Assembly (NCBI GenBank): GCA_934525675.1
Contig: CAKSZH010000017.1
Location: forward strand, 1 to 37,461
DNA from: an uncultured Eubacteriales bacterium
GTDB lineage: Bacteria; Bacillota; Clostridia; Oscillospirales; CAG-272
Length of the DNA: 37,461 nt
Direction of reading: 5' to 3'
The notes below the pieces were generated by a model. It had not been told where the DNA came from. It saw only the letters and a list, made by a program, of their open reading frames with translations, and searched no databases. Of the stretch, positions 1 to 6,310 are shown piece by piece; position 1 is the first letter of the stretch, and each line of letters starts with the position of its first letter. A program made the position numbers and the translations under genes.

Positions 1-1
1 A

Positions 2-160
2 GTTATTATTATTCCTGAATACGTTGAAATAATTGAAAAGGATGTTTTTTCAGGATTAACAAATGTTACTATAAAAACTTCTTATGAGAGCAAACCTGAA
101 GGTTGGGAAGATGGTTGGAACGGCTCTTGTGAGGTCGTATGGGGATTTGAAATAGAATAA
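2..160 (+). CDS. C-terminal fragment of a BspA-like leucine-rich-repeat surface protein (partial)
   Basis: An open frame runs in from the left edge and stops with TAA at 158-160, giving the last 52 residues of a larger protein. The translation contains an LRR_5-like unit (VIIPEYVEIIEKDVFSGL) followed by the Trp-rich ending WEDGWNGSCEVVWGF. That ending is typical of BspA/Treponema-type leucine-rich-repeat surface proteins, which often finish 'GW...W....VVWG'. This supports a repeat-type exported protein, but the signal peptide and most repeats lie outside the window. The segment is visibly AT-richer than the rest of the window, which may mean transfer or relaxed composition of a surface protein. 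It is followed at once by a terminator. Confidence 0.65.
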   Translation, partial: VIIIPEYVEIIEKDVFSGLTNVTIKTSYESKPEGWEDGWNGSCEVVWGFEIE

Positions 161-178
161 AGGAGATTATAAGCAAAC

Positions 179-218
179 GACCGACTGCGTTCGTAAGAGT
201 GCGGTCGGTAATTTTTTC
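179..218 (+). terminator. Terminator of the LRR protein gene
   Basis: The inverted repeat accgactgcg / tgcggtcggt (with G-U pairs) has a short loop and is followed by a run of six T. It lies 20 bp after the stop codon. The stretch from here to about 397 contains no gene, promoter or repeat that I can support. Confidence 0.7.
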
Positions 219-397
219 GTTGATTAAGGCAGTGAGAATCATACGCTACTTATCGTGCAAAAATCCTTTTCGTGCAATCGTTAAAGGTTTGCGGTTTCCC
301 AAAGCGAGTGAAGAACAAATCCCCACGGCGATACGCGAAGAAACAACAAAAAGGGTAAACTGCAACAAAAACGGCAATTTACCCCCTATTTTGCATA

Positions 398-447
398 GAA
401 AAAGACACACGCAACGGAGTTTTGTACGCTCCTTTTGCGTGTGTCTT
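398..447 (-). terminator. Terminator of tRNA-Ser
   Basis: The minus strand reads a long stem (AGACACACGCAA... / ...TTGCGTGTGTCT) of about 17 pairs with an AT-rich loop, then a T run. It begins only a few bases after the tRNA 3' end, as expected for a single-tRNA transcript. Confidence 0.85.
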
Positions 448-449
448 GA

Positions 450-542
450 TGGCGGAGAGAGAGGGATTCGAACCCTCGGTCGGTTATTAGCCGAACACAC
501 GATTTCCAGTCGTGCGCCTTAGACCAGCTCAGCCATCTCTCC
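450..542 (-). tRNA. tRNA-Ser (anticodon GGA)
   Basis: The minus strand folds as a class II tRNA of 93 nt with an encoded CCA (450-452). The acceptor stem is GGAGAGA/TCTCTCC with discriminator G. The anticodon stem-loop CGACTGGAAATCGTG gives anticodon GGA, which reads UCC and UCU serine codons. There is a long variable arm (TGTTCGGCTAATAACCGA), diagnostic of tRNA-Ser, and a T-loop GGTTCGAATCC. It has its own promoter and terminator, so it is transcribed alone. Confidence 0.97.
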
Positions 543-585
543 ATAGCCGTCGGTCGGGTGCCGCCTACTCATCGGCGACTTTGCT

Positions 586-614
586 ATTATATCACATTGT
601 TTTTCGGAAATCAA
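586..614 (-). promoter_or_regulatory. Promoter of tRNA-Ser
   Basis: On the minus strand, TTGATT (609-614), a 17-bp spacer and TATAAT (586-591) form a near-consensus sigma-A promoter. A TG one base upstream of the -10 resembles an extended -10. The start point would be about 35 nt before the mature tRNA 5' end. Confidence 0.85.
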
Positions 615-810
615 GTGTTTTTCTGAAAAAAGTCAAACTTTTTTCGCATTACGCAAACGTTGACAGCCGGCGGTCACCGGGAGGAGAAAAACCGCAAAGC
701 GCGCTTCATCCGGTAAAGCCGTAGATCCGCAGGGAACAGCAACACCCCCATAGCTTGAAAACGAGCCGCTACGATCAGCGGCCCCCCGGCTGATTCATCG
801 GCAAGTATGT

Positions 811-850
811 ATAAAATGCCACTTTGCGGCACATCGGCCGCAAAGTGGCA
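811..850 (-). terminator. Terminator of recA-recX
   Basis: A perfect 14-bp stem (TGCCACTTTGCGGC / GCCGCAAAGTGGCA, 817-830 and 837-850) has a 6-nt loop. On the minus strand it is followed by TTTTAT. It lies 55 bp beyond the recX stop. The remaining bases between here and the tRNA promoter (615-810) show nothing I can assign. Confidence 0.85.
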
Positions 851-904
851 ACCGGATTCATGGCTTGAGAATTCAGGAACGCCGACACGCCCGGCTTCCC
901 GACA

Positions 905-1573
905 TCAATCGCCGAAATCATCGGGAATATCTGCGTCCTCGTCAAGCCCGTCGAGCGCCCCCGACGCGCGTATTTCGTCCGGCGTATATCCGTAACGGGT
1001 AAGCGCGGCAAAGCGTTTCTGCCGTTCCGCGGGCGTTTCCGGCTTTTCCGGGAAACGCTTCTCCGTCAGTCTGCGGCACTGTTCTCCGAAATCCACTCCG
1101 TCAAGCAGTTCCGCCACGTCCGCAAGCGCTTCTCTCCCGTACCCGCGGGCACGCAGATGCTCCAGGATCCGCCGCCGTCCCCAGAGCTTTTTCAGGCAAA
1201 GCTCCGCCTCGCGTCGGGCATCCGATGATTCGTCAAGGCATTTATGCTCTGCAAGATACTCTGCCGCCGCCGTCGCCCGTTCCGCGTCAAAGCCGCGGCG
1301 GCGCAGCTTCTGCACCAGTGTTCTTTTTGAGTTTGCACCAAAGGCGAGAATGCCGCTTCCCTTGCGGATCGCGCTTCCGATTTCCGCCGCCTCTTCGAGT
1401 GCATCAAACTGCGCTTCGGTAATCTCGCCTTTTTGCGGTTTCATTTCCGCATACTGCGCGGTCGTGAGCGCAAAACGGCGCAGTTCCTCGTGCTCTCCGT
1501 CCGAGAGGCGTACCGTAACAAGAATTTCTTCCCCGCAGTTGCGCGCGGCAAGGGAGGTAACGGTAATCGTCAT
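905..1573 (-). CDS. recX: Regulatory protein RecX
   Basis: 222-residue RecX-family protein. RecX binds along RecA filaments and limits recombinase activity. The family signature is seen as tandem three-helix RecX repeats: an N-terminal beta-rich stretch, then KRTLVQKLRRRGFDAE (about residue 82), then RRRILEHLRARGYGRE (about 132), then a third unit (RQKRFAALTRYGYTPDEI, about 185). The C-terminus is acidic. The gene starts 7 bp after the recA stop in the same direction, so it is co-transcribed with recA, a common arrangement that lets inhibitor and recombinase rise together. Length is normal. The start ATG is preceded by GAGAGGA overlapping the recA end. Confidence 0.93.
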   Translation of the reverse strand: MTITVTSLAARNCGEEILVTVRLSDGEHEELRRFALTTAQYAEMKPQKGEITEAQFDALEEAAEIGSAIRKGSGILAFGANSKRTLVQKLRRRGFDAERATAAAEYLAEHKCLDESSDARREAELCLKKLWGRRRILEHLRARGYGREALADVAELLDGVDFGEQCRRLTEKRFPEKPETPAERQKRFAALTRYGYTPDEIRASGALDGLDEDADIPDDFGD

Positions 1574-1580
1574 ACGGAGA

Positions 1581-2729
1581 TCAGTCCTCTCCCGTGCCGG
1601 AAGATTCGCCGTCTTCTTTCAGAAGATCAATGTCGAAGTCGTCCTCTTCGTCCGCAACGTCATACTCCGCCTTCGCGTCCGGGTTATTCTGAATTTCTTC
1701 CAGTTTCGCGCGGACCTGTGCTTCCACCTCATCCAGCATAGCCGGATCGTTTTCCAGCATCTTGCGGATATTGTCCTTGCCCTGCCCAATGCGCTCGCCG
1801 TGATAGGAGAACCACGAGCCGCTCTTCTGAATGATGTCATACGCAATCGCAAAATCAAGAATTTCACCCGCGCGGGAAATTCCCTTGCCGTACAGAATAT
1901 CAAATTCCGCGACACGGAACGGCGGTGCGACCTTGTTTTTGACAATCTTGCACTTGATGTGGTTGCCGTACACCTCCGCGCCGTTCTTGAGCTGTTCCGA
2001 ACGGCGAACATCAATCCGCACCGACGCATAGAATTTCAGCGCACGTCCGCCGGGCGTGGTTTCCGGATTGCCGTACATGGTGCCGACCTTTTCACGGAGC
2101 TGGTTGATGAAAATGACGATCGCGTTGGTTTTGGAAATGACCGCGGACAATTTGCGCATTGCCTGCGACATGAGCCGCGCCTGCATACCGACGGTCGCCT
2201 GCCCCATATCGCCTTCGATTTCCTGGCGCGGGACCAGCGCAGCGACCGAGTCCACCACGACCACATCAATGGCACCGGAGCGCACCAATTCCTCGGTGAT
2301 CTCAAGCGCGTCCTCGCCGCAGTCCGGCTGGGACACCAGAAGCTCATCAATATTGACGCCGAGCGCCTTGGCATACACGGGATCGAGCGCGTGCTCCGCG
2401 TCGATGAAAGCTGCGTTGCCGCCCGCTTTCTGCACCTCGGCGGCGATATGCAGAGCAACCGTCGTTTTACCGGAGGATTCCGGCCCGAAGATCTCGATGA
2501 TTCTTCCCTTCGGCACGCCGCCGATGCCGAGCGCCATATCCAGCGCGACCGAGCCGGTATGCACCGCCTGCACGGTCATGTGCGCGTTTTCGCCGAGCTT
2601 CATGATGGAACCGGAGCCGAAATTGCGCTCGATCTGGCTCATCGCGGTTTTCAGTGCGCGTGCTCTGTCCTCTTTGGTGGTTTCCGGTGACGGGGCGGTG
2701 GCGGGTTTCTTTTTCGGTGCTGCTTTCAT
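1581..2729 (-). CDS. recA: Recombinase RecA
   Basis: 382-residue RecA, the ATP-dependent strand-exchange protein and SOS co-protease. Visible motifs are Walker A GPESSGKTT (about residues 78-86), Walker B VVVVDSVAAL, the loop and active-site region INQLREKVGTMYGNPETTPGG, and the C-terminal domain (GKGISRAGEILDFA, WFSYHGERIGQGKDN) with an acidic tail. I chose the ATG at 2727-2729 because AAAGGGAAACG precedes it. A TTG at 2787-2789 opens the same frame but lies close to the promoter and would add 20 residues unlike other RecA proteins. The N-terminus has an Ala/Pro/Lys-rich extension of about 20 residues before the conserved core. recX follows in the same unit. Confidence 0.98.
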   Translation of the reverse strand: MKAAPKKKPATAPSPETTKEDRARALKTAMSQIERNFGSGSIMKLGENAHMTVQAVHTGSVALDMALGIGGVPKGRIIEIFGPESSGKTTVALHIAAEVQKAGGNAAFIDAEHALDPVYAKALGVNIDELLVSQPDCGEDALEITEELVRSGAIDVVVVDSVAALVPRQEIEGDMGQATVGMQARLMSQAMRKLSAVISKTNAIVIFINQLREKVGTMYGNPETTPGGRALKFYASVRIDVRRSEQLKNGAEVYGNHIKCKIVKNKVAPPFRVAEFDILYGKGISRAGEILDFAIAYDIIQKSGSWFSYHGERIGQGKDNIRKMLENDPAMLDEVEAQVRAKLEEIQNNPDAKAEYDVADEEDDFDIDLLKEDGESSGTGED

Positions 2730-2812
2730 ATCGTTTCCCTTTCTGTCGGCTTTGTCGGATTTATTCCGGGATTTCACGGCGCGAAACAAGCCGTTTTTCG
2801 TTTTCTGAACTC

Positions 2813-2841
2813 ATTATACCCCTCTCCGCCCGGTTTGTCAA
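2813..2841 (-). promoter_or_regulatory. Promoter of recA-recX
   Basis: Minus strand: TTGACA (2836-2841), 17-bp spacer, TATAAT (2813-2818), an exact sigma-A consensus. No full Firmicutes LexA box (GAAC-N4-GTTC) is visible around it. A 14-bp perfect palindrome lies just upstream (2862-2875). Confidence 0.9.
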
Positions 2842-2861
2842 GTGGTATTGCAAATGTTTTG

Positions 2862-2875
2862 TTCCAATATTGGAA
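2862..2875. promoter_or_regulatory. Perfect 14-bp palindrome upstream of recA (possible operator)
   Basis: TTCCAATATTGGAA is its own reverse complement. It is centred about 30 bp upstream of the recA -35 box, between that promoter and the terminator of the preceding gene. It is not a standard LexA site. The function is unknown. Confidence 0.35.
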
Positions 2876-2888
2876 AAATAATTTTGAT

Positions 2889-2919
2889 ATAAAAACCCTC
2901 CCCGCCGAGGCGGGGAGGG
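2889..2919 (-). terminator. Terminator of the prepilin-like gene
   Basis: A GC-rich 10-bp stem (CCCTCCCCGC / GCGGGGAGGG, 2896-2905 and 2910-2919) has a 4-nt loop and is followed on the minus strand by TTTTTATA. It starts 9 bp after the stop codon. Confidence 0.9.
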
Positions 2920-2927
2920 GAGAGGAC

Positions 2928-5135
2928 TTATTTTACGTTCTTAATTCCCAGCAGATTAGCATTGGTATCGTATGCATATACAAGCAACGAAACTGTGCAA
3001 TCAATATAAGTATTTCCGGAAACGTCAAATACAAGATAAGTAACATTGTCTTTCACAACAATTGCATACCCATCTGTAAACTCATTTACCGTAATGCCAT
3101 TTGCCTCTGCGGTTCTCTTATCATATGCCTTGAACGAACCGGTCAAAGTACCGGAAGCCGCGGCATCAACCGGCAAGTCAATGAGATACTTTTTCCCATT
3201 GGATACGTCCCAGGTTCCTTTGTGTTTGCCATCTTTAATCAGGGCAACGTCGCTGTCGGTCCAATCCTTACCGGATGTTGTCCAATAAGTTGCCCCCACG
3301 TTAAATGCAAGCTTGTAATTGACAGCAGTATCGTCTGTATTGATGGTAAATGCGGAACCATTCTGATTAACAGTGAAGTTCTTTCCTGCAAAATAATTAG
3401 TAGTCAGGAACGAACCACCGACTGCACTTTGATAGCGCTCATTCAGTGCTTCCATCTTAGGCGCAAAGGCAACCGTTGCCGAGTCCTTTGTGGAACTCAA
3501 CACACTGTTGTTCTTGCAGCCTTCAACTTCAATCACACTCTGAGTGTCCTCGACTGACTCAATATATGCAGAGTTCCCATACAAGAATCCAACACTACTT
3601 GTACCGGTGATAGTCCCATTGTTAACACAGTTAATATATTTAACAGTTGTTTTTGTATTAAAACAAGGACCAGACCCTACGATAAAGCCGGTACAAGTGC
3701 TTTCATTCTGCAAATTAACATTATTGGTAATATTGGAGAATGTATAAGTCGGGTTATTATCGCCCTTAGTATACAAAGCGTCGAACAAAATAAAGCCAAA
3801 ATTCGTACAGTTAACTTTTACGACCGGCTCAGTGCTATCAAAGGTAATATTGTCAAACGTAGCTCCATAATCTGTTCCCCAGTCGGCGCAAGCTAACAAA
3901 TTCACACCCACATTGCTCATTACTATATTCATATTCTTAAAAGTTACAAACCCTGTTGTCTGATTTGCGCTGAACAAACTTGTGTATTTTCCGTCCGGTA
4001 AATTCGCAACAATCTTGTAATTCGAGCCATCATATCCACCAGCAAAACCATTTGCTTTGTAGGTAGTGGTAACAACAATATCTGCAATCTGCTTGAAGTA
4101 ATAGGGTTTGCCTTCATTCATTTCCGAGGCAAGTTTGTTCATATTGGCAAACTGTGAGCCGTTGGCAATCAGATAAGGGCTCTGCTCACTTCCGAGACCA
4201 CCGGCAAAGTCGTTGTTGGGAGCTACGATTGCTTCCGTTTTCGCATCCGAAGGAATTGTTGCTGATGCTTTAATGTCGGCTTTGGCTGACTCGGTTGTAG
4301 GAGCTACAGTTCCGATCTTTGCGCCATTGACAACATCAACTTTTACGTCACCGGCAGACTTGGACGAAACAAAAATGGTGTTAACATCTGCACCCGAAGC
4401 AAGCTCGATTCTTCCCTTGTGAATCTCCATGTTACCGACCACAGTGCCCCACTCATGATACGAACTCCCGGCAACCGCCTCGATAACCACCATATCCGCC
4501 TTATCGTAGTGATCAACGGTCGCCTTGGGAGCATTGACTCTGAGGGCACCGCCGTTGGTGCGGATTGCCACAGTATAGTCAGTATCCGGATCGGTAAAGG
4601 TTACATCAATGTTCTTATTGGCACCGACGTCAATGCCCTTCTTTGCAATGGTAATCGGGCCTGCGGCTTCGTAGCCAAGATACACGCTGTAGTCTCCACC
4701 AAGTGCCGCGGTCAGTTCGGATTCAGCGGAAACGATCTTCCAGTACATGTAAGGCTGAGTCTTCATTTTTTCCTTGGAGACGGTCAGATTGCTGTCCGGC
4801 ACGTACTGTGCTTCGCCGTCCTTCATGTACACAAAGCAGTCATTTGCGCTGTCCCAGAGGATCTCGTTGTCCGTCTTGGACTTGTTGATCTTCTCCAGAT
4901 CATAGCCGAACGCATTCGCTGCGTCCAGCGCGGACTGCATCGTCGGATGCTTGCCGTCGGGCATATCTGCCTTCAGCGCAGTGTTCATGTTTTTGACCAG
5001 CTGCATGGTATTGGATTCATTCGCCTTTTTGGTCAGGTTGACAAAGGTCGGGATCAGAACTGCCGCGAGAATCGCAAGAATCGCGATCACGATGACAAGC
5101 TCTACGATCGTAAATGCTCTCTTATTGTGTTTCAT
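2928..5135 (-). CDS. Very large prepilin-like surface protein with beta-helix-like body
   Basis: 735 residues. The N-terminus is a class III (type IV pilin/pseudopilin) signal: a short basic leader MKHNKRA, then FTIVELVIVIAILAILAAVL with the conserved Glu at +5. The residue before the cleavage point is Ala rather than the usual Gly. The following helix (NLTKKANESNTMQLVKNMNTAL) is pilin-like. The remaining ~680 residues are far larger than a normal pilin (about 150) and include a segment reading GGLGSEQSPYLIANGSQF at about residue 310, typical of repetitive beta-helix/GLUG-type adhesins, followed by Asn/Thr-rich strands. The SD AAGGAGT is 5 bp from the ATG. No pilus assembly genes are nearby. 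The 3' half is AT-richer than the 5' part. Role inferred: exported, membrane-tethered or fibre-incorporated adhesin. Confidence 0.85.
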   Translation of the reverse strand: MKHNKRAFTIVELVIVIAILAILAAVLIPTFVNLTKKANESNTMQLVKNMNTALKADMPDGKHPTMQSALDAANAFGYDLEKINKSKTDNEILWDSANDCFVYMKDGEAQYVPDSNLTVSKEKMKTQPYMYWKIVSAESELTAALGGDYSVYLGYEAAGPITIAKKGIDVGANKNIDVTFTDPDTDYTVAIRTNGGALRVNAPKATVDHYDKADMVVIEAVAGSSYHEWGTVVGNMEIHKGRIELASGADVNTIFVSSKSAGDVKVDVVNGAKIGTVAPTTESAKADIKASATIPSDAKTEAIVAPNNDFAGGLGSEQSPYLIANGSQFANMNKLASEMNEGKPYYFKQIADIVVTTTYKANGFAGGYDGSNYKIVANLPDGKYTSLFSANQTTGFVTFKNMNIVMSNVGVNLLACADWGTDYGATFDNITFDSTEPVVKVNCTNFGFILFDALYTKGDNNPTYTFSNITNNVNLQNESTCTGFIVGSGPCFNTKTTVKYINCVNNGTITGTSSVGFLYGNSAYIESVEDTQSVIEVEGCKNNSVLSSTKDSATVAFAPKMEALNERYQSAVGGSFLTTNYFAGKNFTVNQNGSAFTINTDDTAVNYKLAFNVGATYWTTSGKDWTDSDVALIKDGKHKGTWDVSNGKKYLIDLPVDAAASGTLTGSFKAYDKRTAEANGITVNEFTDGYAIVVKDNVTYLVFDVSGNTYIDCTVSLLVYAYDTNANLLGIKNVK

Positions 5136-5210
5136 ATATACTCCTTCATTCTGTTTTGTATTGCAGTAGACTTATGATTTTGAGGTTGCAACTTCCGGTT
5201 GCGCCGTCTA

Positions 5211-5684
5211 TCAACAGTTATACCTGCAAAACGCATGACAGAATTTATAGGGCTTCGGGACTCTGCGACAAATCCCGATCTTTCTGACCGAATAAACCGA
5301 CACAATCCGGTACGGCTCCCGGCGCATCCGGAGCTTGCGCACCACTCGGATCGCCGTGACCGCCACCGAAATGGCGGACAGGCAAAGGAACACCGAGATG
5401 AGGATTGCGATGAAGAATGTCAGGGACAAGTAGGGCGTGACGGATTGAAACACCACCCACGTTGCATTCCAGAAAAAGCCGGAGGAGGAGACCACACTGT
5501 AATCGGCAAGGACCTGACGAAGCAGATCATTTCCCGTGTAGACCGGGAGGAACAAAAACAGGACCAAAAACGCCACGGTGTAAGCAACGGTCGCCACATG
5601 CATCCGGTATCTGGCAAGCGTGCAGATGGTACAGAAGCCGACGAGCGGGTACAAAAGGAACAGAACGATCAGTTCAGCGCTCAT
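5211..5684 (-). CDS. Three-TM membrane protein of unknown function
   Basis: 157 residues, not recognised. Three strongly hydrophobic segments are visible (LIVLFLLYPLVGFCTICTLA near residue 5, HVATVAYTVAFLVLFLFLPVY near 29, SLTFFIAILISVFLCLSAISV near 86), followed by a basic tail (VRKLRMRREPYR) that should be cytoplasmic. Its ATG overlaps the stop of the preceding Cys-rich gene by four bases (ATGA, 5681-5684), so the two are probably translationally coupled. The gene ends shortly before the prepilin gene on the same strand, with only a weak GCAAC/GTTGC hairpin between them. Confidence 0.7.
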   Translation of the reverse strand: MSAELIVLFLLYPLVGFCTICTLARYRMHVATVAYTVAFLVLFLFLPVYTGNDLLRQVLADYSVVSSSGFFWNATWVVFQSVTPYLSLTFFIAILISVFLCLSAISVAVTAIRVVRKLRMRREPYRIVSVYSVRKIGICRRVPKPYKFCHAFCRYNC

Positions 5685-5977
5685 GCCGCCACCCCGCTTT
5701 CAGTAAACCGGAACGCGTCGGCACGACCGAAGCGCGGCGGGACGGCCGGGCGCGCATGGTCGCGGACTCCGGGAACGACAAAAGCCGCTTCCCCGGAAAC
5801 ACCGGAAACGCGGCAAAAATATTCTGATATACAAAATACAGCGGAGACGCAGTCAAAATGGGTGCGGTATCCCTCCCCACAGTGTCCGCCGGCGCAAAAA
5901 ACGCCCGTGCGGAAAATGCGCTTACAAAACGGGCAGGTCTGTCCGTCTGTCTTTCTGTCTGTCAAGGCCCTGTACAC
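5681..5977 (-). CDS. Small Cys-rich, zinc-ribbon-like protein
   Basis: 98 residues, not recognised. It starts with GTG at 5975-5977, chosen because AAGGAGG sits 8 bp upstream, one of the best SD sequences in the window. Residues 15-43 carry CPFCKRIFRTGVFCAGGHC and a further Cys at 43, a treble-clef or zinc-ribbon-like spacing, with more Cys at 49 and 55. The second half is less distinctive. It overlaps the next gene by ATGA, and a consensus promoter lies about 85 bp upstream. The strong initiation signals, coupling and G/C-ending codons argue for a real gene despite its small size. A frameshift in the second half cannot be excluded, because another frame gives a hydrophobic stretch there. Confidence 0.6.
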   Translation of the reverse strand: MYRALTDRKTDGQTCPFCKRIFRTGVFCAGGHCGEGYRTHFDCVSAVFCISEYFCRVSGVSGEAAFVVPGVRDHARPAVPPRFGRADAFRFTESGVAA

Positions 5978-6046
5978 GACCTGTTCCTCCTTGTCAAGCG
6001 CTGTTCCGGAAATTTACATCTTGTTTACAAGAAATCAGGATGTTCC

Positions 6047-6065
6047 TATACTGACGTCCAGTATA
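6047..6065. promoter_or_regulatory. Inverted repeat over the -10 region (operator-like)
   Basis: TATACTG and CAGTATA (6047-6053 and 6059-6065) are perfect 7-bp inverted arms with a 5-bp centre. They cover the -10 box and start point of the promoter at 6060-6088. This placement suggests a repressor site, but no regulator can be named. Confidence 0.4.
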
Positions 6066-6088
6066 TCACAAAGCAATTCGTTTGTCAA
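6060..6088 (-). promoter_or_regulatory. Promoter of the Cys-rich/membrane protein pair
   Basis: Minus strand: TTGACA (6083-6088), 17-bp spacer ending TGTGA, TATACT (6060-6065). This is a strong sigma-A type promoter. The 333-bp gap between the pair and ftsK (5978-6310) holds this promoter, its inverted repeat and the ftsK terminator. Confidence 0.85.
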
Positions 6089-6162
6089 GCAACGACCTTG
6101 TTCGCTTTCATGTGCGAGCCGGAATATCCGCGAGCCGGAAACACGTATCATAATACGACCAA

Positions 6163-6203
6163 GTCCAACAAAAAGGAAGCCCGGGACTTCCTTTTTGTTG
6201 GAC
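6163..6203 (-). terminator. Terminator downstream of ftsK (probably bidirectional)
   Basis: A 17-bp perfect stem has arms 6163-6179 and 6187-6203 and a loop CCCGGGA. The inner part is GGAAG/CTTCC flanked by A5 and T5, the usual form of a bidirectional intrinsic terminator. It lies about 110 bp past the ftsK stop. Confidence 0.75.
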
Positions 6204-6310
6204 ACCCGCATCGGATGCTTGTTTGCCGCGCCATGCGAACGGCTTGGCACTTTGCTGCGCTGTACGATCCGGCACGCCGGGTCGCGCGGCTGCGAATAAG
6301 AATGTTTCGG

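Noticed and set aside
2730..2789. TTG-initiated N-terminal extension of RecA
   Set aside because: It lies within the predicted leader, lacks a good SD and has no counterpart in RecA proteins. The ATG at 2729 has one.
2842..2861. LexA box near recA
   Set aside because: Only a GAAC half-site (GAACAAAACATT) is present; the second half does not match GTTC.
5140..5210. c-di-GMP riboswitch or promoter upstream of the prepilin-like gene
   Set aside because: No GEMM-type conserved core and no -35/-10 pair with acceptable spacing could be found; only a weak GCAAC/GTTGC hairpin is present.
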